A stretch of DNA of 64,000 nucleotides from NCBI GenBank assembly GCA_907163375.1, contig CAJQUW010011313.1:196501-260500 (forward strand), read 5' to 3'. The translations under genes and the position numbers were made by a program. Origin of the DNA: Prostheceraeus crozeri. Its lineage: Eukaryota; Platyhelminthes; Polycladida; Euryleptidae. A model generated the notes under the pieces. It saw nothing but the letters and a program-made list of their open reading frames with translations, had not been told where the DNA came from and did no database searches. Of this stretch, positions 40,001 to 52,000 are shown piece by piece; the first letter of the stretch is position 1, and every line of letters begins with the position of its first letter.

Positions 40001-43000
40001 ACTTTGGCAGGGTTTTAGAATGGGGCGCCAATTGGCTTGCTTCCTTCAATCCTTGAGAAACTCGTCAGTGTTCTGCACTCACGACTTAAAAGAAATGATG
40101 ATCATTATAGCATTAGGATGTCAGATAATAGGATCAGAGAACAAAATTCCATCTCCATCAGACATGTCATGGAAACCGCACATCCAGTCCATTAGCAAGC
40201 AGGCAGCTCAACGCATTGGTAGTTTCTATCGTGCCAGCAGCTATCTTCCACCACAGACTGTCTGCTATCTTTACAAGTCCACTATTCGCTCTCTGATGGA
40301 GTATTGTTGTCGTCTGTGGGTCGGTGCCCAACTAGTACATCTTAACCTTGAGCAGGTTGAGAAACGTGTCAAGAATCTTAAGGATGAAAAACTTGCGAAC
40401 AAGTTGCAGCCGCTCTCCGTCAGACGGGATGTTGCTTCACTCAGTCTCTTCTACAGATAATATTTCGGTAGAAGCAGCTTGCAGTGTGTGCGTACCCAAA
40501 CCTAAGATCTTCTCCAGAAGCACACGCAGAGCTGATGCACTGACATGTCATCATGTGAGCTTAGAACGCGCACGCATTGTGAGTCACTTGAAAAGCTATT
40601 TTGTTCGCACGGCACAGCTTTGGAATCAGCTTCCCCAGACCACTTTCCCTTTTTTTACGTCACTACTCCCCATACATGGGCTTGGACAAGTCTGACATAG
40701 TCAGACTTATGGAGCGCTGTAGTACTTTTAGTACGGATGCCCTTCCTGCCGACTTCCAATGACACCTTCGGGCTCGACCTTTGGACCAAAAGATCGCTAG
40801 GCCAAGCACTTAACCTCTGTGCCACGGAGACCACACTTTCCCTGACAAATACAATCTTGATACTTTCAAAAGGCGTGCGAACAGGTTTCTGATGGGGACA
40901 GATTAATTAGATTAGAAGATCCGTTATTTTACTTTTTTCATTGAGTAGCCCCTACCTTCGCTCACGGCTCATAGCTGTGCTAGGGGTAAAAATTTGGAAA
41001 AAGTATTGGATCGTATGTGACCATCCACGCATTTGTTGACTCTTTCCGACATTAATAGATATTTAACCTATCCCCATAATTGCTAAGCGATGGCATTTGT
41101 TTGCCACATGTTTTAAAATCATTCTATTTTTCCCTACTTATGCATCTTGTGCTTTTCGGTAAAAAAGACCATTTCAGTATATTTATGCGTGTTATAATAT
41201 TGGTGACAGTCGTAGTATTTTCGCTGAAAGGTAATTCAACGCATCATAAAGTTGCTATAATTTAATACCGATATTTAGATTTGTCTGAAATTCAATCCGA
41301 CATTTCAAAATGATGCAACTATTTTATTTCAAACAGTTTTATTTGAGTTTGATTCTCATTCTTATGACGATCGATTCGCCTTTGCCAATCTTGTCTTGAA
41401 TTCAAGTTGGCCGCGTTATGAACGCAATTCTAGAAAAGACTTGAAAGTTCGAATGTTTGAGGGCAAAGCGTGATGGATTCCCATCGAATTTAATCATCGT
41501 ATTTACCAAACAGTTACAGTATATTTACTTTATTTTCACAATTTCTTTGGAGTTTCCGAGACTTGAATTTGCGTCGGTTGATTTGCTGAATGAGAGAACT
41601 TTCCGACAAGATGAAATCCCTCTGTATAGTTGTTTCGCATCCCTTTTAATCGTAAATAATAGTCTCCAAATATCTAATTCAGTATGTAACGTTTTGTGCA
41701 CAGCAGTAGAAGTATTCTCCTTGCAGGCTCAAAAGGATGGCGGTAAAGTACCAAAGCTTCTGCGAGAAGTGGGAGTTTACCTAAAAGAAGGCGTTCTCAA
41801 GCGGGAATATGTGCTCGACAATATTAACAAGCTAATGGCTGTTGTCCGTGAATGCAATGTAACAATGCGTTGGGTAATGTTGCATACGGCTGCTCTATCT
41901 CCAGGTTCGTGTCTTTTTGTAGTGCAGTAATTGTTTCGGATATTATTGTTCTGCTCCTGATGAACTGAAGTGGTTCCTTGATGGAGTATCATGCTAAACT
42001 ACATCACTGAATATTGTGATCGTTTTTGTACTTCCTACATTCGTGATGAACCGGAATACAAAAGCGAGGTTATCGAGTTTAGAACAGAATATACGATGCT
42101 GCAGGTTTTTGATGAAAATATTGTATTCAAAATTAAATTCAAGTTTTCACCGGTATGACGGTTTGATCACGTCTAAAAGAATTCACAAGTTGTAGTCGTT
42201 TTTCTGACACGTTTGTACATAATTTGAAATGAAAAGTCATTCTCTCTTGACTATGCATTGATCCCTTGACGAAAACATTCAAAATACAATACTTTGAAAA
42301 TTACAACCGTCAAAAAGAAGCCGTTCTTTTCGAAAATTCCACACCCAGGCAATGAAAGTGAAATAGTTGCACGAAATATTTCTGGAGAAATTGGAAACAT
42401 AATATGCAGCTAGACCTGAGCCCCGTTTTCACAGCAAGGAAGCTTCATAGCATTCACGACAAAAACTATTCTCATTTTCATTGAAATACATGAACGTGTC
42501 CGTTAACTCTGCTGCGTAAAGTGCCCAACGAATCATTGACATAATCCCAATTAATTGCTCAGTCAATCAAATGTTAGTGTTGTCAGAGCATGTAAATGCA
42601 ACATATAAGTTTAGTTGTATACCGATTTCTATGTTGTCTGACGTAAATGTCACGAGTTGTTGAAAACTTTGAGAATTATTAACTTATACATGAACATGTA
42701 GATTCAAACCCTACTGGAGCAGTCAACATGGTTTCCGACCGGAGCATTCCACAACATCTGCTTTGGTAGAGCTTCTCGAGAATGCATTAAAATGCTATGA
42801 TGACTTATTATTTGATGGAGTCGCTATCATCGCTTTCGATTTGTCGGCAGCTTTTGATTCGTTAGATCATTGTCTATTACTGCAGAAGTTCAAGAACTTT
42901 GGATTTCCTCTCGGTTTCCTTAAGTGGCTAAAATCCTATCTGAGTGATCGGCGATTTGTCGTGAAAATTGGAGACGCAATCTCTCAAGAGCTGCCTATGT

Positions 43001-46000
43001 TAAAGGGTGTACCTCAAGGAGCAGTATTGGGGCCGTCGATATTTTCGATATTTTCCAGTGACCTGGTGGCTAAATCCTCAACTACCACATTAGTGAAATA
43101 TGCAGACGACATCAATATGGTTATACCTATAAAGAAAGGCAGTGACGCAAAGAAAAGTATTCTTGAGGAAATCTGGAATATTGAGGAATGGTGCCAACTA
43201 AATAAACTTGTCCTCAACAAACAGAAATCTTGCGTGTTGCTATGTGACAGGCGTGGGGCATTTTCTAATATTCCGCTTCCTATTCCTGTAGTTTCAAAAC
43301 TGAACATACTCGGAGTTATCCTGAATAACAAGCTGACATGGGACGATCATGTTTCCAATATTTTGTCAAAAGGTAATAGACGATTCTTCATCTTAAGGAA
43401 ATTGAAGAAGTTTGTGACATCGGTTGAACTTCAGCAAGTTTACAACGGCTTGATCCGATCAATTTTGGAGTATTCCTGTCCTGTCTATGTGTCACTCCCG
43501 AAGAAACTCGATAGTAAATTACAGAGACTAGACACTCGTGCTCAGCGGTACATCAACCATCAGACTCATGACAGCTCACCTAGTGCAACAACACATGCTC
43601 TACTCTTCGTCAGAAGAGAGAAGATCGCCAAACGACTCTTCCTGAAGGCAGCTGGTTCTAAAAGCCATCTTCTGAACAAATACATTCCGAAGCGACTTCA
43701 ACACAGCAAGCACTTCACATCCAAACTTACTCGTACTGAAAGGTATCAAGGATCCTTCTTTCCACGAGTCACTAAATTACTTAACAGCAGTTTGTAATAA
43801 CTATTTTTCTTGAGACATTCTTAACTTGTAACTTGACTTTTAGCTTTCTATGGTGATGATTCGTACATCAATATCCTATGTCTGTACGATTTTCAATTAT
43901 TTTTGAAATAAACGCTTTATTATTATTATTACTATATACCAAATAATGTTCACAAAATCGTAAAATCTAGCCTGTATGAATTTTGTAGAGATTATGTATT
44001 CTTTAGCCTATCTATCGTAAAGTTAATCTAATTCCTGAATAATTTCATGGCATGCGGTAGTTTATATAGCACTCGTAGCTTAGGAAATATTTGATAGAAA
44101 TTAGGAGACAAACTTAATATTTCGACCATCTGAAGTGGCCATCGTCAGAAATCTATTTACTTTCTAATTCCTGCATGAGATTTAAATAAGAAAACCATAA
44201 AAAAGGTATAGTAGGCTATATAACGCATAATTTGTGATTTCTAATAATAGAGGCACTTTGTAATTTGAATCTCATGCAGGAATTAGAGTGTATGCGAATT
44301 TCTGACAATTGCCAGCTCAGAGGGTCGAATTATTAAGTTTGTTTTCTTACTTCTATCAAAAATTACTGCAAGAAAATTATTTATCAAAATCTGAGGAGAT
44401 GAAGTGAATAACTGGGCTTCAGTGCAACTGTATGTAATATCAGTAATACCTGAATATTTAACAGCGGATCGTGGAATACCTTTTGATTAGCGTTGTGCAG
44501 GTCTTGTAGATGGTCTTGGTACTTTATTTAATTTTAATCGGTACGTGACATACAGCAATGTCAATTAATTACATGCCACGGCAACTACATATTTACAAAA
44601 AACACAGAGTGGATTAGAACAACGAAAAATATAAAGTGAACTATAAAATAGCTTTAGAAATACAATTCTTTGAGGTACGTGGGTTGAAAAAGTCAACTGT
44701 TTTCAAGTCATCAGCTTTCATAAGAGTTCTTGGGAAATACGCACTCTGCCGAATTACCAAACGACAAGGTTTTACCGTTGTAAGCACTTTGGTGTGTCTG
44801 GTCCGTTTAATGGGTATCCGAAAATGAATAGCAGATACAAGATAGCAACCACAGAATTAGATTCATCTGCGCGCGCTTCGGTTTCCTAGAAAGGAGGAAT
44901 TGTATGTAACCTTAGTATCGAAATGGCACATGACAGAATTAGACAACTTGCTGCTTCTCGAATGGATAATTCGTGTATCGCTTGCTATTGGAAATGGCAA
45001 ACAATAAGCTGTCAGCAGAAGAACCAGAGCCAGTGAGAGATGCGTGCGTGCTGTGATATCACTTCGCACCACAGAATTAAATATTTCGTTTATCTGCTTC
45101 GGAGTGCGCGCTGATGAATCTAATTTTGTGCTTCACACACACCAAAGCACACATCGATGTCTGGCTTCGATTCAATGTATGCACTATACAGTGAGCAATG
45201 CCGAGGAGAGGATGTGAAATCATCAAGTGAACTAATTTTCGTACGCCTGCTACTTTCTTTGATAATGATCGGAAGGGCCAACATTATGGAGAAAACTTGT
45301 GCGCAATGATCTGAATTCTTCGAATCTGAAGGAATTTTGGCAATCGAAGCACTTTGCTGGAACTCACATTAATCCGCAAGCGACGCACGACTTTTTTTTC
45401 CTATCTCCGTAAGGCATAAGGAATTCCTTTTTGCCCACTTTATAGGTTCCTCGATGTGCCGTCCATTTCGTATTAATCACACTTCTAGCAAACCGAAGCA
45501 GATAAACAAAATATATAATTCTGTGATAACAACAGTTCACATTACCATGCAGGACCTTGTGAAATAAAGTCAATTCAGAAATTGTCCATCTCTTATACCA
45601 GGTATCCAGATGAAAGTGGTTACAAAGGGCAACATAGTTGCTGCTTTCAAACGGCACATTACATTGAAAACACAAATATTTAATAAAACGTCTTTGAACA
45701 TTTTCTAGTTTTCCAATCAAAGATTTAGCGTTAGGTGACCAGACAGGTGAACAGTAATCAAGATGAGAGCGAGCATAAGCATTAAAATGAAAGCATTAAA
45801 TTGACTTTCACTGAAAGAAAAATTTGATGATACTTTTCTTGGCGAGTTCTTTGTTCCAGTGTCTTACACGTCAAATTTTGGTCATCAGCATAGCCTCAAA
45901 TGACCTGCAACGTCGGTGTAGAGACTGAATGCTGCTTCTTAATTAGCGTCGCAAATCACATGAATTCCCTTACAAGTGAAGAAGTGAACGTCACTTCAGT

Positions 46001-49000
46001 GAATCATTTCAAATCAAGTTTAATGAAATTCTTTCGGAGACAAATCGTGTGGTAGCACCAGCACTCAATCAGTGATCATATGTTAATCGTATTTTATTTC
46101 ACTCCCTTTTCAATTTACTTCGTCTAATTGACCTTGAAGATGCAGTCATTATTATTGTGTGCCGTTCACTCATTCGATTGGTAAATGCGTCATTACGCAT
46201 ATTGCTGCTTAATCTTCACTACGCACGTACAAAGTATGTTGTCAAAGTATGAATAATTATTCCTGATTGAAGATGAAATTGGATGAAAATTGATCAAAAT
46301 CAGTACCGAATGCGCTTCAGCTAGATCTCTTGCTTATCTGGAGCACCGATAGGCAGACCTGTGTGTAGTTCCTGTGTGCAATCCAGAAATCGTCGAAGGA
46401 TGTGCAAAATTTTAAGGTGACCAGATACCACCCTTGAGCAATCGGTTACATCCCCGGCTGGCTGTTTCCGGTGCTGACGGACCTTCTTACGCCAAGTGAC
46501 CCTCCCCTCTCTACGGTATACAATGAAACAAGAAACATCGACAATCTTTAAAGCTTGTTTGAAAGAGACCTTGACTAGTCATTTTTAGTTTTGTAGTTGG
46601 AAAGAATCAGGAGTACTTTATGAAGTTATTATTATTGTTATTATACTCGTATACACGGATTGAAAATATGACGGAGTGAAATCGGAATTTTGTGTTTGCA
46701 ACATCAGCAAGTTGGGCTCCCCATATGAAAGCATACAAGAACAAACTCCATTATTTCCAACAACACTCGTGCATGTACCTGTATATAAGAGCAATAATAA
46801 TAAATGCTCCCGACCACTTCCAACTATAAAAATGAATCTTTGAAGAGTATGGTGCATTTGATTGTTTTACAATTGTGGTGGTCTCCATGGCACATTGGTT
46901 AAGTGATTGGCCTAGCGATCTTGCGGTGCAGAGGTCGAGTCCCGAGAGTGTCATTGGAAGTCGTCAGGAACAGTGTCCGGACTAAAAGATATCAACGCTT
47001 CAGAAAAGTCTAACTATGTCAGCGCAGTCCAAGCATCCAGTTTGGGGGAGTAGTGACGTTAAACCATCACACTATGCATAATTATCCGAAGCATAGTTAT
47101 AAACCTTGAAGCCACAATTTTATGAAATCAATCGTGAAATAATATTAAATATTGCCGGTGATCACTGATCACTGGTGGTAAGATATTGAATGCACTGACG
47201 AAATAAGATTCGCTAGCAGTTTCCTAAATCGTTCTGATCGCACACCACAGCTACGTGGGTGTCCAATGTATCAAACGCAGCCTAATTTAGATAGAAAGTG
47301 TGATTATATGTCTTCTATCTCGTGATGATATAAAATTCTTCATTGTTTCCTGCTGCTGTCACTGCTCAGGAGGATTATATAAGTCAGACATTTTGTCTTG
47401 CCATCTGAGTAGCAATAATTTTCTATGTAGGCGACACCCTCATTAATCATGGTTGCTATATTTATGAATACCTGACACCCATTTTTGGAACATCTTGTTT
47501 AACCTGAGAATGTCAATTTGTCAACACCCACAGATATTTTATATTTAGCAAACAAAATTTCACCGTTTTCAATATGTTGTGTAATTCAACAGGAGTGAAA
47601 TTTGAGATATTTGATGAAAAGGCCTATTAAATATCAATCTCAAACAAAAAGTGCATTTTAAGGTGACAATTAAACAGACAGTGATGACGAATATGAGAAG
47701 AGTGAATGACCTTTGTCTGCCACAAAGTTGAATGATGTCAAAAACTGCAGGCATTTTCTTGTTTTTGCAATAAGTAGAAATTTGAATTATTGTGCGTTCC
47801 GCATACATAGGGGATGACTCACAACTACCATTTATTGTTGTTGTTAATTTTACCGTCGATTGCAAGATACAAGTGATTTAATAGCTATCCTTCTAACCCA
47901 TTCGAATAGCCTCCTGCTGCTCTAATCATTGAAATAGAGCTCAATAAGAAGATAAGATTCCTTTCATTAAGGGTGCATTCCACGAGTGTGACGGACTTAA
48001 CATCGCAGACTCAAATTATTCTACTGACCAAAGTATTTAACCGATTTACTTGATATTCTAGCATGATGGCAACATATGTCCCCGTAACATCATGTGAAAG
48101 TTTGGTGCGAATCGCACCGATGGTTGCCTAGCAACCAGCAACTATGTGCGTGTGACGGACTTAACAGCAGAATTTGCATTCTTGACTTTCCTGTCCTTAG
48201 CATAAGACCCATATTGACATCCCCAAACCAATTTCAGAATTTTTTTTGAATGTATATGAGTACACACCAAAAAAATCATGATGTGACGGACTTAACGTGA
48301 TGGACTTAACATATTTTGCACCAACGGGATCTCCTCTTTTAAGTTATGTTGACGCTTTTTAATTGCTATTTAATATTGTTTTCGGTATAATGGCACGTGT
48401 CTCTTAACTGAAACCCGCTAAAAACTGTATATCTGTTATTTACGGATGATTTTTATTGAAAAATATATTAAAAAATAAAATAAGAATAAAAATTGTAATT
48501 TAGTGAACAATTGTAATTAGCAATTAAAATGATCCTCTTTCATGGTACATGTCAGGAAATTCAAAACACTCAAATTATCCAAAAATCTGCTTTCTACTAT
48601 TCACAAAGTTTCAAAAAAAATAGTGTCCACGGTTATTGACTGTTGTAGGAGCACGTATGACGCACAGTATTAAATCAGGCGAATAAAGAGTTATATCTCC
48701 AAATGCCGGCCATTTGAAATGGTTGTCCAAAGGTAAAGGCTCCATCTCACTTACCATGTAACCTTGAGAGTCATTCAACACTTCAGTGATGACTCCGGGA
48801 TAATGAATCCCATCATACAAAACCTTGACCCAATCATTCATTTTGAATTGCGGTGCCGTCGTCAATGTCGATTGATCTGGAGTTATTTTATGTAGAACAC
48901 TCTCCGACGATGGGCCTACCTCCCAGTAATGGGTCTGTTTTATGCCGGATCTTTTGCACGATGTCTCTAAGACATCTTTGAAATTTTGTTCATAGGTTAG

Positions 49001-52000
49001 ATGAATTTCATCTTTCGGTGCATGGACACAGTTTACTTTTGTGTCAGTTTCATCCAATGCCCTGACGAAATCAGAAGCTGAATTGACTAGGGCTTTCCTT
49101 GTTTTGATCCTATTTGCTGCGGCACGTTTTATGCTGCCTCCCATGCCATCTATGGTACCTTTGCCGTGGGAGGTATCAAAAAAGGACCACATCGCGTGGC
49201 TTTGGTCAAAATGTTCACGTGCCATTTCGAGGAATTGTTGCGATTTTTGAATTGTTGCGATGGTCCGTCGGGCCATACATGAAATGAGCCCCTAGCCTTA
49301 CAATACAATTCAAGGACTTTCCACAGAAGTACACTGATAATGATCTTGGTTTGTTCCGTTTCATCAGTCACGAAACATAACATCTCAGCAGGTTTCCCTT
49401 CAAGGTATACAGTTACCGTGAACAACGAAATTGTGTTTTGAGCCCAATAAGATGACTGCACGGCATCCTGAGAGAAACAAGGATATTTTTCACTAAAATC
49501 ACAATGGATAACGAACGACTTGTCAGTTAAGTTAGACTTAGCTAACTGATAAGCTTTGCTTTGATGACGTTTGATCAAATGATGGACAACAAATTGTTTC
49601 AAAAGATCGATGAAAATGCTCAATGCGCCAAGAACGCTGCGTGTTACCTTCATTTGCATCCGACGTTTACTTTCAGATTCATCACTTGACCACCACACGT
49701 ACGATACTTCCCCATCGTCTTCGTTCGGAATTTGAATCCTAGTTGGAATTGAATGAATCTTGGAATTGGAACGGAACCGTTCCAAGAATTCAACATACAA
49801 GCACTAATATTAGCTCCGTAGCATCGGTTGCAGTAATCAGTGCAACAAGATGTTAAGTCCATCACACACCATGTTAAGTCCGTCACAATTGATGTGACGG
49901 ACTTAACAAAATAAATTCCGCCATATTTCCGTTATGCCTCATTTGCAGGTATAATGCGCTTATGGCCTTTATAAGTGATATATGAAGGGCAGAACCGCTA
50001 TGATTGCAACAATTAATAACAACTCTATTATGTTGTAGGCAAAAAATAGTTCAATTTCGTGACGGACTTAACATTTATTAATCAATTATTCGCAATTAAT
50101 TATAGATCATAATTGCACACCCATGACAGAAATCTAGCATGTTAATATATCTTTGGGATACTAATATTCATAATATTGACAATTTAGCCAATTCCAAACG
50201 TTTTATCATAGGAAAAAATGAATGAAATTACAGAAAATTAAAATGAGAAAAATACATTTTTTAGATAATTTTTTCTAGCCTATAATTGATGATAAGTTAT
50301 CGGATTCTAGTGTTTTATGTTCATTTAGTGCATGAAGATTGTTGGTATACAATCAAATATTTTCGTGTAACTATCGTTTTAATTTTGAATGTGCCTCTCC
50401 ACTTTTTCGTGGAATGTACCTAAGAAGTAAAGTGCCATCAGCTACCACACGAGCTGCAGTCTTGTTTGTTTCTATATTGATTGAATTGCACCCATGGAAT
50501 CGTGTCATCTAAATATAATCCGCCATTTTTAATGCTTGTTAATATCGCATGACTCACATTCAAATGTATTTTTCCACTAAATTTATTATGGGCCTCTCAA
50601 GAAATTCAAGGAAGACTTGACTTTATGTTACACTATCTCTAGAAGCAGAATGCATCATGTCAATTGACTTGAGACATATTTCAAACACATTTTAATTAAT
50701 GGTCTGTGGGAAGACTTCTGCTTTTCAAAAAAATTGAATTTCTTTGCTGTTTGATACATAGATGATTAACTATTATCAGTGCTCTGACAGCGACGCGAAT
50801 CAGTGCTCCGTTGAACGCGAAATTGAGACTCCTTGAGACGCGAATTTAAAGATGAAGATATAAAGCGTGTTTTGATGCTAAGTGTGCTAATAAGCAAATT
50901 ATTATTATGTACTCCTGAGTGCATTTTCGAATTCTATGATGATTTTGATTGTAATCAACACAAACTGTATGTTTCTTCTTCTTGCACACTGGATGAAAGC
51001 AGGGTAAAGCGAGTTTATGATGTGTGTAATCATCTGTTTACAGCGAGCGGGATATCGACAATCATATGAATGAGTGAAATATACATCGAAAGTATTGTTC
51101 TCTTGAAGAAACTCAAATTCAATAAACATTAAATAAAGCCTTGTGACTGTTGTGACATTGACAGAGTGTTTTAAAAAATGTGCAATTCTGATCAGAGTCT
51201 CTATGATCTGATAAGACAGTCTTTGTTACCCGATACCGTTAATGCCCTTGTGATTTGCAAGTCAATCATGAAGACCAAAAATTGGTCTCCTGAAACTACT
51301 CCTATAAATAAGGAATTCGTTTAACAGTTTGTCTCTGCCATGGAGGTTTGTCTCTGCCTATGAGGAAGCGAAGCGAGATAAGGAAGAAGAGGAAGTGAGG
51401 AAAAGACAGCAGGAAATGGAGAGAGTGCTTCAAGAAGAGATCTTGAAAGCCAGCAAACGGCGAAAGGTTGTACTTGCGAAGGCAAATGAAAAAAATAAGA
51501 AATTGAGCGGCAAATCGTTGAAAAGAATCGGCTGCAAGAGCTCTTGATTTAGTCACAGAAGAAAGCAAAAGAGGCGGATGAGAAACTTGAAGCATTAAGA
51601 AATGAAAAGTACAAACTCAACGACAAAATGCAAAAAATGTTTCAGCGAGTGCAGACGCTTGGGATTCACAGACTCAATCAATTGAAAGATTGAACTGATA
51701 TTTTACATACATGTATACATACTGTTTCATAGTTTATTTGTACTTTATTCAAAGAAGAAAGTAATAGATCACTCTTTATCGTTCATATCATTATTTTGAA
51801 ACTGAGTCCATGTATCACAGTGAAGATAGCGTATTTGAGTATCGCATTATGCCTAGCTGTATGAGTCAATCATCCCTCGAACATAAGCCGTATTCTCAAG
51901 CAATTTCAAAGGAATAAATAACAAAACGGTAACCATTGTTTTATTCGTCATGATTTCTGTATTCTCGTAGCTCTGAATTTGGAAATGGTTTTTCCATGTT

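Larger units (their letters stand above)
37997..41726 (+). other. WASHC5 intron 4
   Basis: A 3.7-kb intron (GTAAAT...TTGCAG). 39850-41005 is a LINE with an inserted SINE. 37997-39845 and 41010-41720 are AT-rich with no recognised element or gene. Confidence 0.85.

Noticed and set aside
48241-48311. CRISPR-like array made of the GTGACGGACTTAAC words
   Set aside because: Spacing is irregular, orientation is mixed, and the words flank a transposase gene in a eukaryotic intron.
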